A DNA stretch of 64,000 nt from Tillus elongatus (lineage: Eukaryota; Arthropoda; Insecta; Coleoptera; Cleridae): NCBI GenBank assembly GCA_964006375.1, contig OZ023262.1, positions 200,346,778 to 200,410,777 on the forward strand. The letters are read 5' to 3'. A program made the translations under genes and the position numbers. Of the stretch, positions 15,874 through 25,800 are shown piece after piece. The notes under the pieces were generated by a model. It saw nothing but the letters and a program-made list of their open reading frames with translations. It did no database searches and was not told the origin of the DNA. The first letter of the stretch is position 1. Every line of letters starts with the position of its first letter.

Positions 15874-16759
15874 CAAAAATGATGAGATATGGCGGTTACG
15901 GAGGCATGGCTACACTGTCTTTATGTAGCTACTGTAGTACCCACAAGAGGTTTTAAATTTTTTTACAGCTTCCATAGCAATTCATTTATCATACATATGA
16001 AAGAAAAAATATTTTTAATTACTGTTTTTATTCGAAGGGAAATCATACGTATATTAAATAATGCCACATAATGACAGCATTTATCATTACCACACCTTTT
16101 AAAAGTAATTAGTGTTTTTTAAAAGAGTTGTTAATTAACAGTTTATTTAGATGCACACTCATTATTTTTATCAACAATTTTCATTATGGAAACTTATTTT
16201 GTAATACAGTTTAATAAGCAGGTAATCTAGTAAACAAACAATCCTATAAAATCTCATTAGTAAAAGTTAATTATGTACTGCAAACTGAATTTATTAACTA
16301 AGTTTTCAGTGTACTAGTTAAGCTAATGGTTAAGTAACAAGAAATCATATTAAAAGTGGTACCGGCAAAAGTGGTGGTCACTCTGTCTATTGTGGCTTGT
16401 ATTTATACCTACTTTAAAATCCTACTAGAGAGAATACTTATAAGATTTTTTAGAGTAGCCTATATAGCATGCACACTGCAAGAGATAAGACAAAACGTTA
16501 TGCAAGATATCTCAGCAAAGGTATCTAGTTAAATGTATCTCGTTAAAGGTATCCTGATAAAGGTATCTCGACATAGATACAGAAATGCCACTTCCTGTAA
16601 AAATAATGCCGCAAATTTAATCATAACTTCTACACAGCTGTGATAATCTACTCTTCGCAGAAAGGTAACCTCATGAAATTAATTTAGGGCCCATGTATTG
16701 ACCAGCAAGAACGTATTTCTGTACCCACAAAGTTCTGAAACGTTAATTATTACTAGAGT

Positions 16760-16995
16760 TTTAACGAAAAATCTTATTTTTCCTCAAATCATCCCTCATT
16801 TATCCCCTAACCCCTAAAGGTATCTTACACAAAAACAATTCGAAGCGTTCCTTTGCCGAGTGCTCACAGCATACTACATTTGAAGATGATATATCAATTC
16901 GTTCGAAAGTTATCGCGCCTACTAACAAACAGACGTACAGGCCGACAGACAGAAAGAACGACAGACAAAAAATTTTGATTCCAGAATCAAGTGTT
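16760..16995 (+). repeat. ACAG-tailed repeat, copy 1
   Basis: A C-rich phrase (CCCTCATTTATCCCC), then GAAGCGTTCCTTTGCCGAGTG, a TTTGAAGATGATAT block, a TTCGAAAGTTATCGCG block, and a tail of ACAGACG/GACAGACAG units, ending with a GATTCCAGAATC phrase. The order is the same as in the copy at 17.16-17.41 kb. Confidence 0.7.
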
Positions 16996-17159
16996 CTATA
17001 CGTTTTGGGACGTTTTACCAAAAACAAAAAATTCAAAATTTCTCTCACTGATATTCCATTCCTACACATTCAACCCCTTATTTAATTTCAGCACAGAATA
17101 CCAGATGTTTGATGAAATTGAAAGTTTTTTAATGAACAAATCTTATATTACTCGCGTTT

Positions 17160-17405
17160 TAAATTTGCACCAAGTCACCCCCCCATTCATTCCCTACCCC
17201 CTAGACCAATTTTCCCCAAAAAGAACTCGAACCGTTTGTCGGGTGCCAACTGTATACCAAATTTGAACACGATATTTCAATTTGTTCTAAAGTTGTCGTG
17301 GCGACAAACAGACAGACATCCAGATCGACAGACCGACAGACTGACAGATCGGCAGAAAGAAAGACAGACAGACAGAGAGACAAAAAGTTTTCGATCCAAA
17401 ATCAT
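17160..17405 (+). repeat. ACAG-tailed repeat, copy 2
   Basis: Same order of blocks as copy 1: CCCCCCCATTCATTCCC, GAACCGTTTGTCGGGTG, TTTGAACACGATAT, TTCTAAAGTTGTCG, and a longer (GACA)n-like tail (17290-17385), ending CGATCCAAAATCATC. The structure (body, GTTATCG-like phrase, tetranucleotide tail) suggests a retroposon or MITE whose end seeds simple repeats. Confidence 0.7.
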
Positions 17406-17450
17406 CTTTTCTATAAGTTTTGACACTTTTTACGACGTGTAAGCGAAGAA

Positions 17451-17481
17451 AATATTACACACTACACATACCATCACGCGA

Positions 17482-17548
<67 letters not shown>

Positions 17549-17579
17549 TATCGCGTCATAGTGTATAGTGTGTAATATT
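17451..17579. repeat. TA-cored palindrome 1
   Basis: The left arm 17451-17486 (AATATTACACACTACACAT and on) and the right arm 17544-17579 are reverse complements with a few mismatches; both include the GCGATAAT phrase next to the core. The centre is a (TA)n run of about 28 units. Confidence 0.85.
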
Positions 17580-17581
17580 TT

Positions 17582-17584
<3 letters not shown>

Positions 17585-17668
<84 letters not shown>
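17585..17668. repeat. (TA)n microsatellite
   Basis: About 42 TA units immediately right of palindrome 1. Confidence 0.95.
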
Positions 17669-17671
<3 letters not shown>

Positions 17672-17889
17672 TTTATTGTTTATTTTTAAGTTAATAGTTA
17701 TTTTTAGTTATGGTTATAGTTTTAAGTTGGAAGAAATGTAAATAACAGTTTTATAGTTTATGTATATTGGTATTCATGTGTATGGGCGCCTTTTGTTTTA
17801 TCTAATTTTGTATATTATACACAAATAACACAGATCAATATAATATATAATAATAAATATAACACGTTCAACAGCTAAATATATTATTT

Positions 17890-17891
<2 letters not shown>

Positions 17892-17944
<53 letters not shown>
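17892..17944. repeat. (TA)n microsatellite
   Basis: About 26 TA units, no composite-repeat flanks. Confidence 0.95.
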
Positions 17945-17947
<3 letters not shown>

Positions 17948-18691
17948 ATATGATATACTAGGTGTATCTTATGCTATTTGTAGATTTTTTTATTCATTGA
18001 TTGTTATTGCCCTTACTTGGTGAAACTGGTACATACTACATACAGACTTGGAGACTACTTCTCTTCTTTCACTGCTGGGTTTCGTTTCTATAAGCGAAAG
18101 ACGTAACCAGCGCCTAAGCTAACTGGAACAAGTGGCCCTTCTGAACTCTAGATGTTCTTCGATGTCTCTGTAATCGGTTTCGCTGCTTGACAGCATCGTT
18201 AAACAGATAAAGGTTGAATTAATACGAAATCATGACAACTACAAATATATTTCTGATGCTGTGTTATTATGTTTTGATCAAAAAATTCTTTAAAGTTGAA
18301 AATAAAATGAAACACAAATAACGGATGAGGCCTTTAAAATGTCTAGGTGATGTATGTCAATATTTAACATAAAAATAGAACTAGCCTATAACAGTAATAA
18401 CTATAATAACAGTTACAACAATAAAATAACTACACAAATACACTAATAAGACAGACTCTATGCAATTAAAATATCGAGATACATATCAATTCATTTTCTT
18501 ATTACAACCTTTTGAAGAAATAGTTACATTTATTTTGTTTGATTTAATTAATTATAAAGAAAAATATCCAAGAAAGCTTACTCATTTAAAACAAGGTAGG
18601 TACTGTCGTGTGTGTGTGCTTTTTCACTTCTAAATCTTAAAAAAGTATAGATTACGTTTGTCATTACAAAAAAGTGGTTTGATACGGTTAT
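17945..18691. other. Noncoding, holds arm 2 of the 77-bp repeat
   Basis: No gene. 18357-18434 is the inverted partner of 15797-15873. A short GT run lies at about 18608-18619, close to the 3' side of Penelope remnant 2. Confidence 0.6.
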
Positions 18692-19201
18692 TTACTGTAG
18701 GTCTATGTTGGGTATCAATAATGTCTTTGGAAATGTAGATTTGGCAGCGTGGTTATTTATAAATGCAGAAATATGTTCCTTGTATCGGTTGTTAAAATTT
18801 CTAGAAGTTTGACCTATGTAGATTGCGTTACAATGTGTACAAGCTAATTTATAAACTCCAGCTTTTGTCAGGAAACAAGATTTTTCTTTCGCGTTAAATA
18901 GTAAATCACGCGTCGTGTTGTAAGATTTAAAAAATTTTGAAATGTTTTCTGAAATGGTTCCAAAATAAGTTATCGAAACATACCTGTTGTCTTTTTTGTC
19001 TCTAATATTTGGATAAATTAAATTTTTCGCTAATTTGTATTCTTTTCTCTCTATCATTTTATCTATTATTTTAACAGAGTAGCCGTAATTAAATTCTATG
19101 TCCCAAAATAATTTTGATAAAGTAGTGTCAATAATTAAGCAAATAGTGACACAGTGTCTATTTATAATATTTTGTGTTGACTGAAGCTGTCGTGACAACA
19201 T
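18692..19201 (-). pseudogene. Penelope-like retroelement remnant 2 (linker plus GIY-YIG endonuclease)
   Basis: One 169-codon frame. The first 100 residues match the linker between RT and endonuclease in Penelope elements (NYGYSVKIIDKMIERKEYK, YVSITYFGTISENISKF). Residues about 115-145 are the GIY-YIG core: GVYKLACTHCNAIYIGQTSRNF, with intact GVY and YIG motifs, the conserved Arg and a CxxC pair ahead of YIG. The RT is missing upstream and the frame ends early at the 3' side, so this is a 5'-truncated copy. It is better preserved than remnant 1 and belongs to a different subfamily. Confidence 0.85.
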
Positions 19202-19496
19202 ACTAATTGGATTTGCACCGAGATGGCGACCCTGTCGTGCAATCTCACAATGTTCTTAACCAATGTAGGTTAGGATAGTAATAATATTAAAATCAATACT
19301 GAAGTGTCGCTATTTCCCAAAGGAAACGTGACTGACAGATGAACTCGGTGGTTTGCCATTGCCTTTCAAACGCATTCAACTGCACAAAATGTTTTCAAGT
19401 GGTCACCAATCAAAATTCTCACCGCGTCCGACGTTACTTACCTTCAGTAATCGCACAAATGTTTTCAACGCGATGTGACCGTTGCAGTGGAAGATA
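19202..19496. other. Noncoding
   Basis: No gene recognised. A short similarity (CGTGACAACATACTA and flanks, 19185-19240) recurs in the tandem repeat at the window end. Confidence 0.5.
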
Positions 19497-19699
19497 ATAA
19501 TAATAATAATAAATGACACCACATGGAATTATCTCTTCTCGTTCAGAGGCTCCAGACAGCGTGTACAGGGTCATTACCCTTAAAAGGCAAGTGACACACA
19601 CCCAACTCACAGTGACGGAAACTGACACCATCGGAAATGGAACCCAGGCACTGCTTGTTAGAAACGAAACAAGCATCTGACTACACCACGGAGGTGTGG
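19497..19699 (-). mobile_element. tRNA-derived SINE
   Basis: On the minus strand the unit starts CTCCGTGGTGTAGTCAGATG, containing an RNA polymerase III A box (TGGTGTAGTCAG). It then has an anticodon-arm-like hairpin (GCTTGTT..AACAAGC) and a B box in CTGGGTTCCATTTCCG. A tRNA-unrelated body follows and the element ends with a (TTA)n tail (19497-19513 on the plus strand). Head, boxes and simple tail are what a SINE shows. I could not find a clear target-site duplication. One copy only in the window. Confidence 0.7.
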
Positions 19700-20486
19700 T
19701 ATATATAGCCAATAGTTTAAACACAAACATATGTTTTTGTAAACAATATGGGTTCATGCTTTTTCCTTTAACGTCGGTCTATTTCCGCGACTATGGCCAA
19801 TCACCAACGTCGGGGAGCAGTTTCATCTCACTACTATGAAGATTTTGCTGACCTACTGCCCTTCTGTAAGCGGGTATGAATATTTAACGTACCCAACATC
19901 GTATTGACACAGGACTGACGGCTGTGCGCCCCCTCAGAAGGGCGGAACGTGTAAATAATATGTATAATTAGAGCTTACATTAGCGATTGATTTGGCATGG
20001 CCAGTGTCCATTACTATCACATAATTTTTAGTTATTACAAGCTACTGTTATTAATTGAAGACGTTTTTCAATGGCCTACTAATGAAGTATCACCTGCAAG
20101 AAGGTAATTGTCGTTGAAATACAATTAATTAATTGTAATGCGATACACTGAACAATTACACAATTAAAACACATCGTTGCTTTATCGACCACGCTCATCA
20201 CGGTAATGAGAACATTCATATTTACATTATTTTAATATGACCATTTCTGTACTCATTATAACCGAACGCTGCCTAATATAAGGAGACATAAAGGGACATG
20301 AACTTTTTCATATTTATACGAGGTTATAAAAATTAAATAACAAAATTGTTAAGTCGCTTGGTAAAATGTAATTTACTAGCGAGGAGAGTTATGGCTATAT
20401 CGAGTTTTAAGTACTTATTTGATTAATTTTTCAGAGAATAAATGGTAACTCACTTAGCAATTTATCTCCATATTTACAATATATAT
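19700..20486. other. Noncoding, nothing recognised
   Basis: AT-rich sequence up to the insertion site of the Gypsy element; no frame, no repeat seen. Confidence 0.5.
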
Positions 20487-20880
20487 TGTTACAAAGCACT
20501 TCAATAGACGTAGGTGCGGTGTTGCCACATCTCCAGAATTTCCCCCAACATCTGGGAATTTTTGCACAATCTGGCAACACCGCCTCCCCACCCCCTGGGG
20601 GTGCCTGGGGTGACCCCCCTCAGGCGAAGTCTCAACCCTCTAGGACCAGAAATAACGAAGTTACCAACTTGTGCCCCGTCGGAACGGATAACTGAGGTCT
20701 GCACATTCCGAACACCCTGTATATACACCCTGTATACGCAGAGAACCCTTACACCCTGTATACGCAGAGAGATCTTATAGTTCGAGAAACATCTCTTGTG
20801 TAGCATAGGAGTGGTGACCACATTTGGATCATCCTGTATACACATCCCCCTGTATACACACGGGACCGATCTGTATTCAC

Positions 20881-20935
20881 AGAACCTTCTAGTAAAAGAA
20901 GGTCCTGGAACGTTCTGGAATGTAATGCTCTAGAA
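20881..20935 (+). promoter_or_regulatory. Heat-shock-element cluster in 5' LTR U3
   Basis: 20908-20920 reads GAAcgTTCtgGAA, three alternating pentamers with exact spacing, the consensus binding site of HSF trimers. A two-pentamer site GAAccTTC lies at 20882-20889, with a further GAA at 20898. The cluster ends about 35-40 bp before the TATA box, a promoter-proximal position. The same sites are in the 3' LTR. Function in heat response is inferred, not shown. Confidence 0.65.
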
Positions 20936-20956
20936 AGGAGGGGAAGGTACGGCGAG

Positions 20957-20966
20957 TATATAAAAG
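20957..20966 (+). promoter_or_regulatory. TATA box of 5' LTR
   Basis: TATATAAAAG. A start about 30 bp downstream would fall in the GAGTTAGTTCAGCTCAGT region (20983-21001), which contains initiator-like TCAG strings. Confidence 0.75.
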
Positions 20967-21168
20967 CGAAAGCAAGCCAGCCCGAGTTAGTTCAGCTCAG
21001 TAAGAGAATGTGGTAGTGACTTGAAGAAGCAGTGTAAAGTGTTAAGAGAGTAGCTACTGTAGTACCAGTGTAGAGACTTGTGTGGAGATTAGTAATTGTA
21101 GACAGTAAATTAAGTGTTTTGTGAGAGAAAAATTCTAGAAATTTTATTGTATCCATATTTAGAGTGTA

Positions 21169-21174
21169 AATAAA
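21169..21174 (+). terminator. Polyadenylation signal in LTR
   Basis: AATAAA about 56 bp before the LTR end. In the 3' LTR the equivalent is 27070-27075. Confidence 0.6.
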
Positions 21175-21233
21175 GTTGTTTTGTTAAAATTTAAAGTCTC
21201 ACTTATCCAGAACCCGGCGAAAACGCAACAATT

Positions 21234-21253
21234 TGGTGTCAGAAGTGTGGGAT
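21234..21253 (+). other. Primer binding site, tRNA-Leu type
   Basis: TGGTGTCAGAAG begins three bases after the 5' LTR. Its complement matches the 3' end of animal tRNA-Leu (..CTTCTGACA-CCA type), the usual primer of several Gypsy groups. One extra base interrupts the match after position 15. Confidence 0.7.
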
Positions 21254-21290
21254 AAGTGAGTGAAGAAGTGAACAAGCAAGCTAGCTGTAA

Positions 21291-22742
21291 ATGGTAAACA
21301 CCAGATCGACTGACTACGACAAGATGGCTGAAATCAAAGAGTTGATGGACTTACTAAAAAAGCAACGCGAAGAAGACGAACAACGACGACAAGAAGAAGA
21401 AAGAAGACGGCGCGAAGAAGACGAACGACGGCGGCAAGAAGATAAAGAAGACCTCAAGAGGCAACGCGAAGAAGACGAACAACGGCGACAAGAAGATGAA
21501 AGAAGACGACGCAAAGAAGACGAACAACGACGACAAGAAGAAGAAAGAAGACGGCGCGAAGAAGAGGAACGACGGCGGCAAGAAGATAAAGAAGACCTCA
21601 AGAGGCAACGCGAAGAAGACGAACAACGGCGACAAGAAGATGAAAGAAGACGGCGCGAAGAAGACGAGAGAAGACGAAAAGAGGAAATTGAACTGATCAA
21701 CGAACAAATAGAAAATGTGAACAGTAAAGTAGAAAATGTAACAGAAAATGTAAAGGATTGGAACAAACGATGGGAAGAAGTGGAGGGGTTGAAAGAACAA
21801 ATGAAGATGATGATGAAAGGCACAGAAGTCAGACATAGAGAACTGACAGAGCAGGTGATGGGCCAGACTGACAGAACTCAACCAAGAGGAGTTACTGGAA
21901 TGTCCCCAGTTCAAAATCGTCCGGAAGAAGGTATACCAATCGTGCAGCAGCCTCATGGAACCTTGAAGCCGCCGACTTTTGACGGAGAAACATCGTGGCC
22001 CATGTACAGGAGGCAGTTTGAGGCGGCAGCTCTCAGCAATGGGTGGAGCGAACAACAGGCAGCAACTGCTCTAATTCTCTCGCTTAGAGGTAAAGCCCTA
22101 GAGATCCTCCAGAACATCCCGGAGTCGAAACAGCAAAACTACTTAACAGTGATACAGGCCCTAGATTTGAGATATGGTAACAAGTACATGAGCCAGGTCT
22201 ACCAGACACAACTAAAGTCAAGGGTCCAGAAGCCAAATGAGACGCTGCAAGAATTTAGTGAAGAAGTGGAGAAACTTGTGCGACTGGCATATCCCCAAGC
22301 CCCAGAAGAATTTGTCAACCAGATAACCGTCCAGACCTTCATCGATGGGGTACTTGATAATGAAATGCAACAAGCTTTAAGGCTCGGAAGGTTCAAAACA
22401 CTTACGGACTGCGTAATTTATGGCTTGGAATTTGAAGCAGCGAAGAATGCATCTCAACCTCGCCGCAACAGGCTGCGCGAAGTGAAGGAGAAAGAGGACC
22501 TTTCAGACACGACTGGGGAACTTAGGCAAGAAATAAAGTTTATAAAGGAAGCCATAAGCAAGCTCACTGCAACGGTCGGAGCACGTAAAACGAAAGCAGA
22601 TTGGTCAGACATAGAATGTTACAAGTGTGGTAGGAAAGGGCACATAAGTAGACAGTGCTCACAAACCCAACAGGTGGCTCGCAGAAGACAAGAATACACC
22701 AACAGTGAGCGGCGTCAGGGAAACGACCTGACGCCAGTGTAA
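21291..22742 (+). CDS. gag: Gag polyprotein of the Gypsy/Ty3 element
   Basis: The 483-residue structural protein would form the particle that packages the element RNA. Residues about 15-145 are an extremely charged E/R/Q/D helix made of short units such as EEDEQRRQEDERRRR; a 48-residue block (with KEDLKRQREEDEQ) occurs twice, as a 144-bp DNA repeat (21441 and 21585). A coiled-coil-like stretch follows to about 190. Residues about 225-390 form a retrotransposon gag (capsid) domain (PPTFDGETSWPMYRRQFEAA, ALILSLRGKA, LDLRYGN, FIDGVLDNEMQQALRLG). One CCHC zinc knuckle CYKCGRKGHISRQC lies at about 443-456. The first ATG follows the primer site by about 40 bp. Near its end the frame carries the -1 frameshift signal leading to pol. 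Confidence 0.95.
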   Translation: MVNTRSTDYDKMAEIKELMDLLKKQREEDEQRRQEEERRRREEDERRRQEDKEDLKRQREEDEQRRQEDERRRRKEDEQRRQEEERRRREEEERRRQEDKEDLKRQREEDEQRRQEDERRRREEDERRRKEEIELINEQIENVNSKVENVTENVKDWNKRWEEVEGLKEQMKMMMKGTEVRHRELTEQVMGQTDRTQPRGVTGMSPVQNRPEEGIPIVQQPHGTLKPPTFDGETSWPMYRRQFEAAALSNGWSEQQAATALILSLRGKALEILQNIPESKQQNYLTVIQALDLRYGNKYMSQVYQTQLKSRVQKPNETLQEFSEEVEKLVRLAYPQAPEEFVNQITVQTFIDGVLDNEMQQALRLGRFKTLTDCVIYGLEFEAAKNASQPRRNRLREVKEKEDLSDTTGELRQEIKFIKEAISKLTATVGARKTKADWSDIECYKCGRKGHISRQCSQTQQVARRRQEYTNSERRQGNDLTPV

Positions 22743-22760
22743 GGGGGCGGCAGCTGGCGT
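22718..22760 (+). promoter_or_regulatory. -1 programmed ribosomal frameshift signal (gag to pol)
   Basis: The slippery heptamer G_GGA_AAC (22718-22724) sits exactly in gag phase (CAG GGA AAC). Six bases later a 7-bp stem begins: ACGCCAG (22731-22737) pairs with CTGGCGT (22754-22760), loop 16 nt. The pol frame has a stop at 22706-22708 and is open from 22709 onward, so a slip at the heptamer enters pol directly, and the gag stop (22740-22742) lies inside the loop. Confidence 0.85.
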
Positions 22761-22834
22761 GCGAGTCCCAAGGCCCCAAAGTAAAGGTCTCCACTATCCG
22801 ACGCTACCACGAGAGCCTCGTTATACCTGGCAGC

Positions 22835-25800
22835 ATGGACGGAAGACAATGCAGTTTCACCATCGATACTGGTGCCACTAGATCCGTTGTACGTCCAGAC
22901 ATGTTGCCAAACATGCCGGCACTCACGACCAACAAACAGCCTGTGTTGGAGACAGCGAAAGGAGATAGGATACCCGTGCATGGAGAGGCCATTGTTTACA
23001 TTAAGCTGGGCAGTACTGAGCTGCAGGCCAAGGCTGTCGTCGCAGAAATCGTCGACGAATTTATTCTGGGCTTGGATATAATGGAAGAGTTTGATGTCTT
23101 TTCAGTGGACTTCCAAAATAAGATTTTGAGAATCGGCAACGAAGAGTTGTATTTATCTCCAACAGCAGGCGAAGCTAATCTCAGGGTGAGACTTATTGTC
23201 GACGAGGATACACGGATTCCTGGTAACAGTGAGAAGATTGTCAGAGCCAGGCTAGAGAAGAAACTTGATGGTATGTCTGCTCTCATAGCGGAGCCCCTAA
23301 AAGATAGACATGATGGTGCCCTCGTCGCACGATGCTTAGTAGACCCGAAGAGGACAATACCCATAAGAGTGGCTAACGTGCAAACTAACAGGGTCACATT
23401 GAAGAAAGGTGAGGTTATCGCCACTTGCGAACCCATTGACCGAGTGACGTTGTCCAAAAACGTGACACCCACTGCATTAGACAGAAGACTGCCAGTAGAA
23501 TTAGTAGAGCGGTTCAAGAATTCATGGGGCCAATTGAACAATATGGAGATGGAGATGGCAGTGAAGTTCGTATTGGAGGAGGCCGATATTTTCGCTCAAG
23601 ATAAAATCACAGGTCGTACGAGTCTAGTGCAACACAGAATTAATACTGGCGACGCAAGACCAATTAGACAGCCGCCGAGAAGACTGCCTTTTGCCAAGCA
23701 ATCAGAAATCAAGGCGATGGTTAACGAAATGCTGGAAGATGGTGTGATCGAGGAATCTAATAGTCCTTGGTCGTCCCCAGTAGTTTTGGTCACCAAGAAA
23801 GACGGCACTATGAGATTTTGCGTGGACTATAGAAAGCTGAATGATGTCACCAAGAAAGACAGTTATCCCCTGCCCCGGATCGACGACACTTTGAACACTT
23901 TGGCCGGATCAAAGTGGTTCTCTACATTAGACCTGAAAAGTGGCTACTGGCAAGTAGAACTCCATAAAGACGATAAGGAGAAGACTGCTTTTTCAACCGG
24001 GAATGGGTTGTACCAATTCAAGGTCATGCCATTCGGCTTATGTAATGCACCTGCCACCTTCGAGCGACTAATGGAGTTAGTGCTGAGAGGACTGACATGG
24101 GAAACATGCCTGGTGTATCTCGATGATGTCATGGTGATTGGAAGGACTTTCGATGAACACCTGTCGAATCTGAAGCAAGTTTTCTCCAGGCTGAGAGGTG
24201 CCAATCTGCAACTTAATCCCAAGAAATGCGTCCTCTTCCAGAAGAGAGTGAGTTTCCTCGGACATGTCGTTTCTGAGAAAGGGATAGAAACTGATCCAGA
24301 GAAAATAAAGGCAGTAAGAGACTGGCCTGTGCCGAGGAACAAACATGAGGTCAGAAGTTTTCTGGGACTTTGCAGCTACTACCGACGCTTTGTGAAGTAC
24401 TTCAGCAGCATTGCGAAACCTCTGCATAGCCTGACTGAAAATAAGGTCGAGTTCATCTGGTCACCAGATTGCCAAGAGTCTTTTAGAGAACTCAAACATC
24501 GTCTTCTCACTGCTCCTATACTGGCTTATCCTCAGAACGAAGGACTGTTCATACTGGACACTGATGCTTCCCAGTATGGCATTGGGGCAGTACTCTCGCA
24601 GCTCCAAGCCGGAGAAGAAGTTGTGATAGGCTACTTCAGCAAAACGTTCGGAAAAGCAGAAAAAAATTACTGTGTAACCCGGAAAGAACTGCTGGCAGTT
24701 GTAAGATCCATCGAACATTTCCACAGCTTCCTGTACGGAAGAACATTCCGCGTGAGGTCAGATCACTCTGCTCTGCAATGGCTTCTGAACTTTAGAAATC
24801 CTGAAGGACAGATAGCACGATGGATAGAGAAACTGCAGAGCTACGACTTCCGGATTGAACATCGAAGAGGAAGAAGTCACGCCAATGCAGACAGCCTGTC
24901 GAGAAGACCATGTTCAGTGCATGAATGTAAATTTTGCGAGCGACAAGAGAACAAAGAGATCGACAAAGTAACTCATCAGATCAAACAACTGGTGGCAGGA
25001 CAGAAGAATAACACCGATCTAGACGTAAATCTTGAATACATCAGAGACGCACAGAAGACAGATCCAGACTTGAAAAATATTAGAGAATGGCTACAAAAGG
25101 GGAAAAGACCTGAGTGGCACGATGTGTCCCGGTTTGGGGCGGAGGTTAAAGGATACTGGCTACAATGGGACTCATTGTGTCTAAAGAATGACATGATCAC
25201 TCGAAAATGGGAAACTGCCGATGGTAGAGACTGTATATACCAGACCGTCGTGCCAAGTGAGTGCATAAGCAGTGTTCTTCAAGAGCTACACAATAGTAGA
25301 AGTGGAGGCCACTTTGGGGTCAACAGGACTCTTGCCAGAGTGAGAGACCGCTTCTATTGGATAAACTGCCGAAGAAGCGTGGAAGAATGGTGCAAAAGGT
25401 GTGACCAATGTGCTTCAAAGAAAGGACCAAAGACCCGATCCAGAGGAAAAATGATGCAGTACATCTCAGGTACACCGTGGGAGAGAGTTGCCGTAGACAT
25501 CGCAGGACCTTTTCCCATCACAGAGTCTGGGAACAGATACATAATGGTGGCGATGGACTACTTCTCGAAATGGCCTGAAGTTGCGCCGATCCCCAACCAA
25601 GAGGCAACGACCGTAGCAGAAGCCCTGATGGAAAATGTCATATCACGGCATGGCGTACCCTTGGAGATTCACACCGACCAGGGCCGGAATTTCGAATCAG
25701 AGGTCTGGAAGAGCCTAATGGACTTGCTAGGCATAAAGAAAACGAGAACAACGCCACTCCACCCTCAATCAGACGGCATGGTAGAACGGCATAACAGGAC

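Larger units (their letters stand above)
20487..21230 (+). repeat. 5' LTR
   Basis: 744 bp, TG..CA ends. The U3 part contains several CCCTGTATA phrases (near 20713, 20726, 20752, 20834, 20850), heat-shock-element pentamers, a TATATAAAAG box and, downstream, an AATAAA. Its sequence is repeated almost exactly at 26390-27132. Confidence 0.97.

Noticed and set aside
19434..19757. 107-codon minus-strand frame
   Set aside because: It runs through the SINE, including its Tyr-coding (TTA)n tail, so it is incidental.
20486..20845. Frames in both strands of the LTRs (also 26277-26747)
   Set aside because: They lie in U3 regulatory sequence, are repeated because the LTR is repeated, and have no domain.
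21314..22055. Antisense frames of 169 and 233 codons across gag
   Set aside because: They are shadows of the repetitive E/R/Q codons (Ser/Phe-rich by complement). Gag itself has domains and a zinc knuckle.
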